Below are positions 44,953 through 53,944 of a stretch of 64,000 bases of DNA, piece after piece (the stretch's first letter is position 1; each line of letters starts with the position of its first letter). The position numbers were made by a program, and so were the translations under genes. The stretch lies in the NCBI GenBank assembly GCA_032055545.1, contig DAMBQR010000002.1:1-64000 (forward strand), in the 5' to 3' direction. The stretch is from Pseudescherichia sp032055545. Its GTDB lineage: Bacteria > Pseudomonadota > Gammaproteobacteria > Enterobacterales > Enterobacteriaceae. The notes under the pieces are model-generated. The model ran no database searches. It had not been told where the DNA came from and saw only the letters and a list, made by a program, of their open reading frames with translations.

Positions 44953-46173
44953 CTATCGGCCAGCGTCGATGAGCGGCTGCCAGAGCGTCATCAGCCCTGT
45001 CGTCAGCCCGCCGCGCCAGCACAGCGCGTCGTGTCCGCCGTCGGTGGGATGCCAGAAAACTGCCGCTGCCGTCGGCTGTAAAAGCGCGTAGAGCGACTGG
45101 TTAACGCGAAAAATGAGCGGCTCACGCGCTCCCGCTTCCAGCACAATGCGCAGGCTGTGCGGCTGAACGCTGCCGGCTTTGATCTGGTCGATCACTACCC
45201 CATCCTGCTGTGCGCCGCGATGCGGCCACCAGAAGGAGCCTGACTGGCTGAGCACGCAGCCAAAACGTTCCGGCCAGTGCAGCCCGGCATAGAGTGCAGC
45301 GAGACCGCCAAAGCTCTGTCCAGCGACCACGGTGCGCGCAGGATCGTCACTAAAGGGGGCCAGCGCCTTGATTTGCGGCAGCAGCTCCTCCTGTAACGCC
45401 TGCCAGAACGCTGCGTTACAGGGCAGTTCGACGCTGCGCTGGGCGTTGTCAGTCGAATCAACCAGCAGGTAGACCGCAGGCGGCAGCTTGCCCTCCTGAG
45501 TAAGGGCGGCCAGTACAGGCCAGACTGGCATGCTCTGGGCCCAGAACTGACCGTCAAGCAGCACCGCCAGCGGACGTTCAGCGGCACTCTCCTCTCCGGT
45601 AGTGTAGATCCAGACCCGGCGTTTATTGCCCAGCCGGGCGCTGCGCCAGTGGATGCAGGTCGGTTGCGTAAAGGGCGTCTCATGCGGGGCATGCCAGCCC
45701 GGCTGCTCTGGCGCATCGGGCATTTCAAGGGCCGATACCGCATGGCCGCGCCCTCCCCGCCACGACAGCGGATTGAGCGGATCGGCAACGGCATGGGCCA
45801 GCAGCCTGCGCCAGCCTTCGCGCAGGGCCACGCGATCCGGCTCTTCACCGGTGAATGCCGACTCGGCAAAGTCATGTTCGTTTTCAGAGGGGATCAGGCA
45901 GTAGCTGCCGCGCCAGTTTGCGTTGAGCGTGGTTTGCCAGAACCAGACGTCGGTACCGGGAATGCGGCTCAGGGACTGGGGCCTTGAGCGTTGATGATGA
46001 TCGGTAACGCCAGTGATGTAGATCCATACATGCTGTACGGAAGAGGTGGTTTCAGACCCCGCCGGATCGCGCCACCAGAAGGTGACCCGGCATCTGTCTT
46101 CGCCTTCCCGGGACCACTCTGGTCCCTGTTTTGACTCCCACCAGGCATCGCTGCCTGTTGCTCGTGTCGTCAC
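44953..46173 (-). CDS. fes: Enterochelin esterase Fes
   Basis: The 406-residue cytoplasmic esterase hydrolyses ferric enterobactin to release iron. An N-terminal beta-sandwich domain (ITGVTDHHQ, LNANWRGSYCLIP) is followed by an alpha/beta-hydrolase domain with nucleophile motif VAGQSFGGLAALYAGLHWP and the histidine in GGHDALCWRGG. The start is the GTG at 46173, matching the E. coli N-terminus. It heads the fes-ybdZ-entF operon and is divergent from fepA over a Fur region. Confidence 0.96.
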   Translation of the reverse strand: MTTRATGSDAWWESKQGPEWSREGEDRCRVTFWWRDPAGSETTSSVQHVWIYITGVTDHHQRSRPQSLSRIPGTDVWFWQTTLNANWRGSYCLIPSENEHDFAESAFTGEEPDRVALREGWRRLLAHAVADPLNPLSWRGGRGHAVSALEMPDAPEQPGWHAPHETPFTQPTCIHWRSARLGNKRRVWIYTTGEESAAERPLAVLLDGQFWAQSMPVWPVLAALTQEGKLPPAVYLLVDSTDNAQRSVELPCNAAFWQALQEELLPQIKALAPFSDDPARTVVAGQSFGGLAALYAGLHWPERFGCVLSQSGSFWWPHRGAQQDGVVIDQIKAGSVQPHSLRIVLEAGAREPLIFRVNQSLYALLQPTAAAVFWHPTDGGHDALCWRGGLTTGLMTLWQPLIDAGR

Positions 46174-46220
46174 CCTAATTAACCCCGTACTGATTGCGGC
46201 ATTTTTTCAAATGTAAGAAA

Positions 46221-46257
46221 AATTATCGATAATATTATTGATAACTATTTGCATTTG
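46221..46257. promoter_or_regulatory. Fur boxes, fes / fepA divergent promoter
   Basis: A run of GATAAT-like hexamers. TGATAAC-T-ATTTGCA (46239-46253) matches the 7-1-7 Fur site at 6 of 7 and 5 of 7, preceded by ATTATCGATAATATTATTG. The same arrangement controls fes and fepA in E. coli. Confidence 0.8.
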
Positions 46258-46376
46258 CAATAGCGTATTGGCGCGCTGTGGGAAGCGCGTCTTTCACATA
46301 ATCATGCCATTAACCGCCTACGTGCAGGGAACCAGGACGTGTCAGCGGTCTTCTGGCGACGAAAACAGGTAATACA

Positions 46377-48599
46377 ATGAATAACAAGATTAAGTCCCTG
46401 GCCTTATTGGTCAATTTGGGCATTTACGGGGTAGCACTACCACTTCAGGCAGAGGAAGCCCCTGCGGGGGATGACACTATCGTTGTCACCGCCGCCGAGC
46501 AGAATCTTCAGGCGCCCGGCGTCTCTACCATCACCGCTGACGAGATCCGCAAAAACCCGCCCGCTCGTGACGTCTCTGAAATTATTCGTACTATGCCGGG
46601 CGTTAACCTTACCGGGAACTCCACCAGCGGCCAGCGCGGCAACAGCCGCCAGATCGATATTCGTGGCATGGGTCCAGAAAATACGCTGATCCTGATCGAC
46701 GGCAAGCCGGTCACCAGCCGCAACTCAGTGCGCCTGGGCTGGCGCGGCGAGCGTGATACCCGGGGCGATACCAGCTGGGTACCGCCAGAGATGATCGAGC
46801 GCATCGAAGTGATCCGCGGCCCGGCAGCCGCGCGCTACGGCAACGGCGCGGCGGGCGGTGTGGTTAATATTATTACTAAGAAATCCAGCAGCGAGTGGCA
46901 CGGGGCGTGGGACACCTATCTCAACGCGCCGGAGCACAAATCTGAAGGCGCAACCAAGCGCACCAACTTCAATCTGACCGGCCCGCTGGGCGGCGATTTC
47001 AGCTTCCGCCTCTATGGCAACCTGGAGAAAACCCAGGCTGACGCCTGGGACATCAACAAAGGCCATGAATCTGAACGTACCGGTAGCTACGCGGGTACCA
47101 TGCCAGCCGGGCGTGAAGGGGTGACCAATAAAGATATAAACGGTCAGCTGCGCTGGGATTTTGCCCCCATGAACTCGCTGGAGCTGGAGGCGGGCTACAG
47201 CCGTCAGGGTAACCTCTACGCGGGCGATACCCAGAACACCAACACCAACGCGCTGGTGAAAAAGAACTACGGCAAAGAGACCAACCGCCTCTATCGCCAG
47301 AACTACTCTCTGACCTGGAATGGCGGCTGGGATAACGGCGTCACAACCACCACCTATGCCCAGTACGAGCACACCCGCAACACGCGTAATAACGAGGGTC
47401 TGGCTGGCGGCACCGAGGGGATCTTCTCCGATGAGAACTTCTCGAATATCGATCTTGCTGACGTTCTGCTGCACAGCGAGGTTAACCTGCCGCTGGATCT
47501 GCTGGTCAATCAGACCTTGACGCTGGGCACCGAATGGAACCAGCAGCGGATGAAGGATTTGGCCTCCAACACCCAGTCGCTGACCGAAGGCGGCACCATT
47601 GCCGGGGTGGATCCTACAAATCGCAGCCCTTACTCAAAGGCGGAGATCTTCTCGCTGTTTGCGGAAAACAATATGGAGCTGACAGACAGCACCATGCTGA
47701 CGCCAGCCCTGCGCTTCGATCACCACACCATTGTAGGCGACAACTGGAGCCCGTCTCTGAACCTCTCTCAGGGGCTAACGGATGATATTACGCTGAAAAT
47801 GGGCATTGCCCGCGCCTATAAAGCGCCAAGCCTCTATCAGACCAACCCGAACTACATCCTCTACAGCCGCGGCCAGGGTTGCTATGCCAGCGCCGGTGCC
47901 TGTTATCTGATGGGCAACGACGATCTGAAAGCGGAAACCAGCATCAACAAAGAGATAGGGCTGGAGTTCAAGCGCGACGGCTGGCTGGCGGGCGTCACCT
48001 GGTTCCGCAATGACTATCGCGACAAGATCGAAGCGGGCTATGCGCCGATTGGCACAGCCTCTAAAGCCTCCACGGATATTTACCAGTGGGAGAACGTGCC
48101 TAAAGCGGTCGTGGAAGGGTTAGAAGGAACGCTCAACGTGCCGGTAACCGAGACGGTGAACTGGACCAACAACCTCACCTATATGCTGCAGAGCAAGAAT
48201 AAAACCACCGGCGATCGCCTCTCTATCATTCCGGAGTATACGCTTAACTCGACGCTGAGCTGGCAGATCAGCCAGGACATCTCCGTGCAGTCTACCTTCA
48301 CCTGGTACGGTAAACAGCAGCCGAAGATCTACAACTATAAAGGCAACCGCGCAACGGGCAGCGAAACCGATGAGGTTAGCCCGTACAGCATCGTTGGCCT
48401 GAGCGGCACCTGGGATGCGACCAAAAACGTCAGCCTGACGGCGGGCGTGGATAATGTCTTCGACAAACGCCAGTGGCGCGCGGGTAACGCCCAGACCACC
48501 GGTAACGACACGACGAAGTCCTACATGTACGGCGCAGGGGCAGCGACCTATAACGAGCCGGGTCGTACCTGGTTTATGAGTGTGAATACGCACTTCTGA
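46377..48599 (+). CDS. fepA: Ferric enterobactin outer-membrane receptor FepA
   Basis: The 740-residue TonB-dependent receptor is close to E. coli FepA (746). After the signal peptide the TonB box DDTIVVTAAEQ is clear. The plug domain (RDVSEIIRTMPGVNLTGN, IDIRGMGPENTLILIDGKP, RGPAAARYGNGAAGGVVNIITKK) and a 22-strand barrel ending in phenylalanine (SVNTHF) follow. It transports ferric enterobactin and is a possible colicin/phage receptor. In E. coli entD follows directly; here a terminator and a flagellar locus follow. Confidence 0.97.
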   Translation: MNNKIKSLALLVNLGIYGVALPLQAEEAPAGDDTIVVTAAEQNLQAPGVSTITADEIRKNPPARDVSEIIRTMPGVNLTGNSTSGQRGNSRQIDIRGMGPENTLILIDGKPVTSRNSVRLGWRGERDTRGDTSWVPPEMIERIEVIRGPAAARYGNGAAGGVVNIITKKSSSEWHGAWDTYLNAPEHKSEGATKRTNFNLTGPLGGDFSFRLYGNLEKTQADAWDINKGHESERTGSYAGTMPAGREGVTNKDINGQLRWDFAPMNSLELEAGYSRQGNLYAGDTQNTNTNALVKKNYGKETNRLYRQNYSLTWNGGWDNGVTTTTYAQYEHTRNTRNNEGLAGGTEGIFSDENFSNIDLADVLLHSEVNLPLDLLVNQTLTLGTEWNQQRMKDLASNTQSLTEGGTIAGVDPTNRSPYSKAEIFSLFAENNMELTDSTMLTPALRFDHHTIVGDNWSPSLNLSQGLTDDITLKMGIARAYKAPSLYQTNPNYILYSRGQGCYASAGACYLMGNDDLKAETSINKEIGLEFKRDGWLAGVTWFRNDYRDKIEAGYAPIGTASKASTDIYQWENVPKAVVEGLEGTLNVPVTETVNWTNNLTYMLQSKNKTTGDRLSIIPEYTLNSTLSWQISQDISVQSTFTWYGKQQPKIYNYKGNRATGSETDEVSPYSIVGLSGTWDATKNVSLTAGVDNVFDKRQWRAGNAQTTGNDTTKSYMYGAGAATYNEPGRTWFMSVNTHF

Positions 48600-48621
48600 T
48601 AACGAGCGGTATACAACTACA

Positions 48622-48660
48622 CGCCTCCTCGCGCTGAGGAGGCGAAACATTTTCCTTTAT
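48622..48660 (+). terminator. Rho-independent terminator of fepA
   Basis: Perfect 9-bp stem CGCCTCCTC / GAGGAGGCG with a 5-nt loop, followed by AAACATTTTCCTTT. It closes fepA as a single-gene unit, so no entD co-transcription is possible here. Confidence 0.8.
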
Positions 48661-48949
48661 CTATTATCCCAACAGCGCATAAAAGAAATGATAATTTACA
48701 ATTTAAGAAAATTCTTAGATTGCTCTGTTATTCTACTTTCGATACATTCCCCTTTTTTATAGTATTTATACAGATCACGTTTTTCCCCTTTAAAAAATAA
48801 TTATTGATAAAACGCTGGTATTATTGCCATAGATATACCAGAAGTCATCTTGTTAAATTATGTTATAAAAATGATAAGGCCATTATTTACCGCAGCAAGC
48901 CTTAAGTGCTGCTAATCTTTTTCTGTCTCTACACGTTTACATCTACACT
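48661..48949. other. AT-rich gap at the border of the flagellar locus
   Basis: About 290 bp that are clearly more AT-rich than either side. They contain no open frame of note, no tRNA and no recognisable insertion-sequence end or integrase. They presumably hold the promoter of the following regulator and mark the left border of the inserted segment. Confidence 0.6.
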
Positions 48950-49834
48950 ATGCATATGCTTATAAATAAGTGGCGGCTTGACCCATCGCTAAACGCGCTG
49001 ATTCATACTGAAACAGGAGAAATTCAGCGCCTGGGTGAGTTTCATTACATTCTGCTTGAAACCCTGGTGAATCACGCCGGGGAGGTGTTATCACGCAATT
49101 TTCTTATCAATGAAGTCTGGAAAAACCGGGTGGTAGGTAATAACAGCCTGCCGACGGCTATCTATGCGTTACGGGCCGCGCTGGGCGATGACGGTCGCCT
49201 GCAGGAAATAATCAAGACGGTGCCGAAAAAAGGTTATGTTTTTAATAGAGATTTTATTACCTGGCCTGATGAAACTGTGCCAGCGGAGGCGGTTAATGAG
49301 GCCGATAACCCTGCACCTTCGCCGGACCTGTCTCATCCACCGCCGCTGAAAAGCCTGCGGTCTGCCATCAAATTTAAAAAGGTTATCATTTTCTCAATTG
49401 TCATCATCACTCTGATATATTTACTAATAAAAAATTATCTGCATGATGCCCGGAGTAACCAGAGCATGCTCCTCTCATCTAAAGGCAGCGAGTTATTTTT
49501 AAACGATGAAACCATTAAAGACTATTCACGTATCAAAGTCTATCACCTGCATGCTGGCAACAATCCTGGTCACGCGGCGCAGCTTAACGCACATATGCCC
49601 GATGCGCTGCACGCTATTAACCTGAAGCTAGAGGCGCAAAGGCTGAGTGCCGTGTTCTATTACAGCGAGTCGGTTGCTAAATTATCCATCAGCTTACTGA
49701 TTCAGGATAGCTGTCATAACCAATATCAATTAATACTGGGCATACAAAACTGGCAGAGCAATATACAAAATTTGAATTCTGTTGTTTATCAAGCGGCTGA
49801 GAAAACCATTAATGAAATACCAGCATGTCCTTAA
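48950..49834 (+). CDS. Membrane-bound CadC/ToxR-type regulator, LafZ-like
   Basis: The 294-residue protein has an N-terminal OmpR-type winged helix (about 5-100; SRNFLINEVWKNRVVGNNSLPTAIYALRAAL, ending KTVPKKGYVF). A Pro-rich linker (110-133), one membrane helix (about 144-161) and a periplasmic domain follow. Such proteins bind DNA from the membrane in response to periplasmic signals. LafZ, a regulator of this architecture, is encoded next to lafW in Flag-2 lateral flagellar loci, so this is the likely counterpart. Its low GC content is unlike the flagellar structural genes. A second ATG at 48956 is possible. Confidence 0.72.
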   Translation: MHMLINKWRLDPSLNALIHTETGEIQRLGEFHYILLETLVNHAGEVLSRNFLINEVWKNRVVGNNSLPTAIYALRAALGDDGRLQEIIKTVPKKGYVFNRDFITWPDETVPAEAVNEADNPAPSPDLSHPPPLKSLRSAIKFKKVIIFSIVIITLIYLLIKNYLHDARSNQSMLLSSKGSELFLNDETIKDYSRIKVYHLHAGNNPGHAAQLNAHMPDALHAINLKLEAQRLSAVFYYSESVAKLSISLLIQDSCHNQYQLILGIQNWQSNIQNLNSVVYQAAEKTINEIPACP

Positions 49835-50285
49835 TCCTTTTTGCCATTTAATATTCACGCTATCAATAATTTGCCTGCCCCTGTCGGCAATGGCTGCTAT
49901 CGTACGTACGGAGTACCAGTTTTACGATATGGCCACGTTAAGCCAGCGCAGCTATACAGCCACTCTGCTTCCTGCGCCTGGTGGCGCGCACCTTACCCTG
50001 CATCGCAATGACGAACCGTTTACGCTAGTTGCCGACGTCTCTGCCTGCTTCAACAAGAAACAGAGTGCACAATCAGAGGGGTACCTCTGGTGGACACCGA
50101 AAGAGCGCCAGCAGGCGGATCCGGCTCTTGCGCCCTTTCTGAACTTTGCTCAGGAAAATCGGTTACGTGTCGCTGTAAAGCCCTTATCTAACGCGCAATC
50201 TCTTCTCCTGGATAAAGACAGTCTCACCGTGCTGGTCGTAGAGCCGGCTATGATGACGCTGGGTCCGGCGGGCTGCCAGCGCTAG
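49812..50285 (+). CDS. Small secreted protein paired with the LafZ-like regulator
   Basis: No named family recognised. The 157-residue product from the ATG at 49812 overlaps the regulator by 23 bp. It has a signal peptide (IFTLSIICLPLSAMA-A) and a periplasmic domain with two cysteines (SACFN and AGCQR at the end). A TTG at 49782 is a poorer start. A regulator gene overlapping a small periplasmic/membrane protein gene is the layout of toxR-toxS, where the second protein stabilises the sensor domain. A similar role is inferred here. Its end overlaps the convergent LafW-like gene by 4 bp. Confidence 0.6.
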   Translation: MKYQHVLNPFCHLIFTLSIICLPLSAMAAIVRTEYQFYDMATLSQRSYTATLLPAPGGAHLTLHRNDEPFTLVADVSACFNKKQSAQSEGYLWWTPKERQQADPALAPFLNFAQENRLRVAVKPLSNAQSLLLDKDSLTVLVVEPAMMTLGPAGCQR

Positions 50286-51271
50286 CCAAGCAGGTTCTGC
50301 ACCGTCAGCGCCGGGAGATTAGCCTGGCCGCTCACGGCCTGCACCAGGGTAGCGTAATGGTGGCAGGCCCAGGCGAGGGTCTGCCCTAGCGCAGCCGAGG
50401 CGTGTTCTGCGCTGTGCGCCTCCGGAAAGCGCGCCATGACATCCATACGCTGGCGAGCCTTCTCCTGTGCCGATGCCAGCAGCTGACGCTGCTCTCCTAC
50501 CAGGCTAAGCACGCCCTGCACCATCCCCTGAAGCCCGTTACGCTGCCCCGTCGCCAGCGCAGCCGCTAATGCTTCGGCGGGGGCAGGATTAGCGTGGAGT
50601 GCAAGCCGTCGGGCATGCTCCCCCTTCGCATCAGCAAGGGTAAATGAGCGCTGCAGCTGCGGCCAGTGAGCTTCAGCGGTGGTAAAGATCCACCTTCCCT
50701 CACCGTAGCGCGGCATAACGCCCGTTCGCTGCAGCGCATTTTTTATCTGCATTGCAGGATTAAGCGCATCGGCGGGATTAGCCAGCGATACCGCCGCCAG
50801 CCGCCGACCGCGCCCGGCCTCAGCGCTGAACATCAGCGATACCGGCCCGCCGTCACCGTTAAGCAACGCCGCCAGCTCCGGAGCAGAGAAGGTGACCTGC
50901 GCCTCGCCCTGAAGCACCGGCTGCAGCTGCCTGTCTACCCGCCCGGCAGAGAGCGCGGTCCGGTTAGCCAGCAGCTCCCCAAGCACAGCGCCGCCCTCCC
51001 CCTGCTGTCCACTGTTCATCAGGGCGTGCCGCTGGTTGAGCAGTGCTTTCTCAAGCCCGGAGAGGTAGCTGTCCGCCTGCTGCAGGACCGTAAGCTGATC
51101 GTTAAGCTGAACGCTGTAGCGCTGCGGACGCAGCGCGATAAGCGGCGAGGCGGGATAATCTTCACGCTCAGCCCGCCTGGCAATCGACCGTACCCGCGTT
51201 CGATCCTTTATCGGCGTCTGAACATGCTCACCGCCGGAAGCGCGCGTCGTTGTCTGTAAACCAACCTGCAT
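50282..51271 (-). CDS. LafW-like flagellar-locus protein
   Basis: The 329-residue protein without signal peptide is Ala/Leu/Gln-rich and largely helical, with a terminal segment ATLVQAVSGQANLPALTVQNLLG. It lies 20 bp after flgL on the same strand, exactly where lateral flagellar loci carry lafW, described as a hook-associated protein. Similarity was judged from position and character rather than alignment, so the name is tentative. It ends the long flgB-to-flgL operon. Confidence 0.5.
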   Translation of the reverse strand: MQVGLQTTTRASGGEHVQTPIKDRTRVRSIARRAEREDYPASPLIALRPQRYSVQLNDQLTVLQQADSYLSGLEKALLNQRHALMNSGQQGEGGAVLGELLANRTALSAGRVDRQLQPVLQGEAQVTFSAPELAALLNGDGGPVSLMFSAEAGRGRRLAAVSLANPADALNPAMQIKNALQRTGVMPRYGEGRWIFTTAEAHWPQLQRSFTLADAKGEHARRLALHANPAPAEALAAALATGQRNGLQGMVQGVLSLVGEQRQLLASAQEKARQRMDVMARFPEAHSAEHASAALGQTLAWACHHYATLVQAVSGQANLPALTVQNLLG

Positions 51272-51291
51272 GGTGACACTCTCGCTCAGCG

Positions 51292-52221
51292 TTAAATAGC
51301 GTTAAACAGCGAGAGTTCGCTGACTTTGGCGTAGGTTTTCATCGTTGCCTCCATTGCCACCTGCAGGCCGGTAAAGGTTACCGTGGCCGGGCCATAGTCG
51401 AGATCGCCAAGCTGGCCGATCAGTACGCTGTTGGTGTCGGCCACGATGGTCTGGGCATCGCTTAACAGAGTCAGGGTGTTCTGCCGCTCCCCCAGGCTGG
51501 CAATGGCGCTGTTCAGCGATTCCGAGCCTGCATCAAGGGTGTCGATGGCCTGGGTGATCTCGCTCTGCACCTGCGGATCCGCCGGATCAAGATTGGGATC
51601 CTGAAGCGCGGTCGCCAGATCGTCCAGCGTGTTAAGAAGGGTTAAATCCGCGCCAAACATTTCGCTTACCGTCACGTTGGTCTCCATCTCAACACCGCTG
51701 GCGACGGTGGCGGTGCGGTGCTCACCGTTCCCGTGATAAACGTACTCATCCGGCTCGCCGTCGCCGTCGGTATCGTCATAGCTAACGGGCGGGGCAGCGT
51801 TTTTTGTGCCACCAAAAAGATAGTGACCCTGTCCGTCCTGATAGTTCAGGGAGACCATCATCGACTGCGTCAGGGAGGCGATATCCTGGCCAAGGTTGGC
51901 CAGGCTCTCTGGCGTAGTGGTGCCATTCGCCGCCTGAAGCAGATCGTCGCGAATGGCCAGCATGCTGTTGTTAATGCCGTCAAGAATGCTCTCCTGCTGG
52001 CTGAGGGTTGCCGAGACCGCATCTATATTGCTCTGATACTGTTCGATAGCCGACTGCTGGCTGTTAAGCTGATTAATTCGGGTAGCGGCGATGGGATCGT
52101 CCGAGGGGAGGATCACCCGCTGACCGGTGGCCATTTGGGTGATAACCTGCTCCAGCCTGCTGGAAAGCTCGGCAAAGCCGTTGGTCATTGAGATATAAGA
52201 TTGCTGAGTGCTTACGCGCAT
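51292..52221 (-). CDS. flgL: Hook-filament junction protein FlgL (lateral type)
   Basis: The 309-residue flagellin-like protein (HAP3) links hook and filament. N- and C-terminal heptad regions characteristic of flagellins are present (MRVSTQQSY, QVITQMATGQRVILPSDDPIAATRINQL; LQVAMEATMKTYAKVSELSLFNAI). It lies between flgK and the LafW-like gene in the operon, with about 20-bp gaps. Confidence 0.92.
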   Translation of the reverse strand: MRVSTQQSYISMTNGFAELSSRLEQVITQMATGQRVILPSDDPIAATRINQLNSQQSAIEQYQSNIDAVSATLSQQESILDGINNSMLAIRDDLLQAANGTTTPESLANLGQDIASLTQSMMVSLNYQDGQGHYLFGGTKNAAPPVSYDDTDGDGEPDEYVYHGNGEHRTATVASGVEMETNVTVSEMFGADLTLLNTLDDLATALQDPNLDPADPQVQSEITQAIDTLDAGSESLNSAIASLGERQNTLTLLSDAQTIVADTNSVLIGQLGDLDYGPATVTFTGLQVAMEATMKTYAKVSELSLFNAI

Positions 52222-52242
52222 AGAAGATGATTTCCCGCTGGG

Positions 52243-53616
52243 TTAAAACATCTCCAGCACGGAGTCAAAAATCTCCGCACCGGTCGAGATGACTTTTAGG
52301 TTGGCCTGGTAGATCTGGGTGTAGGCGATCAGATTGACCGCCTCCTCGTCCATGCTCACACCGCTCACGCTGCTTCGCTGGTTTTGCGCCTCGCTGTAGA
52401 CGCTGCTTGCCGATTCAGCCTCGGTCTGGATCTGGCGACTGTAGATACCCATGGTACTTATGATGCTGGTACAGGCGCTGCCGACGGTAACCGTACCCAG
52501 ATTAGCGATCGTCAGCGGCTCGCCGACAATGTTAATCAGCGCCTGTAAATTGTCGCCGTTGCCGGAGGCATCCGGATCGCTGGAGAACGCCAGCTGGTCG
52601 GCGGTAAGATCCGGGTTAATTACCAGCGGGCCGTTCGGGTCGTCGGCATCATAAATAAAGAGCGGTGCGCCGGGATTGCCATTGAGATCGTACCCCGCCG
52701 CCAGCTGGTCGTTAACGGCGACGGCAAACTGCTGCGCAATGCTGTTGATGGTCTCGGTCAGCGGATCCAGCACCTTGTGCTGGTAGTCAAAAAGCGCCCC
52801 CAGCGATCCGCCGGTCTCCATCGTCATGCCGTAGGTTGTCCCCGCAAAGGTCAGGGTCAGGCTCTGGCTACCGCCATCTCCGCTCTCCAGCGTGATGGTC
52901 GAGCTCTCCTGGCCGCTCACCAGCGGCTGGCCGTTTTGCAGCGTAATGTTGTAGTTGCCCCTGTCGTCGATGTTGACCTGAATGTCCAGCATGCCGCTAA
53001 GCTGCTCTACCATCTGGTCACGGGCGTCGTACAGCGCCGACGCGTTGTCACCGTTGGCTTCGGCCTCGGCGATCTGCTGGTTGTAGCCCGCGATACCTGC
53101 GGTCAGGGTGTTGATCCGGGACACCGTGGCCTGCTCCTGGCTGGCAATTTCACTGCTCTGGGAGTCGATATAGCTGCTGGTGTTATTGAAGCGCAGCGCC
53201 AGGGCGTTCGCTTCACTTAACACCTGCTCGCGCAGGGCAGGATCGTCCGGCATGGTGGATGCCGCGTTCAGCGCCGCAAAGAAGTTATCAAACCCGGCGC
53301 TAAGGCTGCTGCTATCGTCGCTCAGCACGCTTTCCAGCTGCATCAGATACTGCTGCTGGGTGGTGTAGTAGCCATAGTCGGTGGCGGCAAACCACACCTG
53401 GTTAACGAGATACTGGTTCGATACCCGGCAGATGCTGTCAACCTGCACGCCGTTGCCCGCGCTGTTCAGCGATCCCGGGCTGGCCCCCAGGGTGCTGGTC
53501 ATTGCCACCTGGCGCGTATAGCCTGGCGTCATGGCATTAGCCGTGTTCTGCGCGGTCACGTTAAGCTGCACCTGAGCCGCCGACGCGCCGCTGTAGCCAA
53601 TGTTGATCATATCCAT
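52243..53616 (-). CDS. flgK: Hook-associated protein FlgK (HAP1, lateral type)
   Basis: The 457-residue protein starts MDMINIGYSGASAAQVQLN, the rod/hook-family N-terminus. Its C-terminus has the matching helix VNLIAYTQIYQANLKVISTGAEIFDSVL. It is shorter than peritrichous FlgK (about 550), in keeping with lateral flagellar versions that lack part of the outer domain. The first ATG has the good ribosome-binding site GAGGTTC. The next gene, flgL, follows after 21 bp. Confidence 0.92.
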   Translation of the reverse strand: MDMINIGYSGASAAQVQLNVTAQNTANAMTPGYTRQVAMTSTLGASPGSLNSAGNGVQVDSICRVSNQYLVNQVWFAATDYGYYTTQQQYLMQLESVLSDDSSSLSAGFDNFFAALNAASTMPDDPALREQVLSEANALALRFNNTSSYIDSQSSEIASQEQATVSRINTLTAGIAGYNQQIAEAEANGDNASALYDARDQMVEQLSGMLDIQVNIDDRGNYNITLQNGQPLVSGQESSTITLESGDGGSQSLTLTFAGTTYGMTMETGGSLGALFDYQHKVLDPLTETINSIAQQFAVAVNDQLAAGYDLNGNPGAPLFIYDADDPNGPLVINPDLTADQLAFSSDPDASGNGDNLQALINIVGEPLTIANLGTVTVGSACTSIISTMGIYSRQIQTEAESASSVYSEAQNQRSSVSGVSMDEEAVNLIAYTQIYQANLKVISTGAEIFDSVLEMF

Positions 53617-53635
53617 ATTGTGAACCTCCTTGCTG

Positions 53636-53944
53636 TCAGTTACGGTGCGCCGAGAGCTGTTTAACGATCAGCTCCGCAATACCGATGCTCTGCTGCTTCG
53701 CCAGGCTATCGCAGAGGGCATCGTCGTATAAACCCTGCATCATTCGTTCGGCATCGCTGTGAAGAGGATTGTCTTTAGAGTCGAGGAGCGCATCGACCTT
53801 ACGCATCTCTTTGAGCATCTGACGCATAAAAATTGCCTCAAACTGCTGGGCAGCCTGCCGAAGGTTGTTCTCACGCACCGCTGACGCATCGGTAACGTCG
53901 TCAGCGCTCTGCCGGAGAGAGGTTAAGGCGTTAAGGGCATCCAT
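53636..53944 (-). CDS. flgJ: Rod-binding protein FlgJ, N-terminal domain only
   Basis: The 102-residue protein corresponds to the rod-cap half of FlgJ (QFEAIFMRQMLKEMRKVDALLD...LYDDALCDSLAKQQSIGIAELIVKQL). The C-terminal peptidoglycan hydrolase domain of the roughly 315-residue E. coli FlgJ is absent. Single-domain FlgJ occurs in many flagellar systems, so a separate hydrolase should open the wall. The start overlaps the flgI stop by one base. Confidence 0.9.
   Translation of the reverse strand: MDALNALTSLRQSADDVTDASAVRENNLRQAAQQFEAIFMRQMLKEMRKVDALLDSKDNPLHSDAERMMQGLYDDALCDSLAKQQSIGIAELIVKQLSAHRN

Noticed and set aside
48661..48949. A remnant of entD, a tRNA or a mobile-element end at the flagellar border
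   Set aside because: No entD-like reading frame, tRNA cloverleaf, integrase or terminal inverted repeat could be seen.
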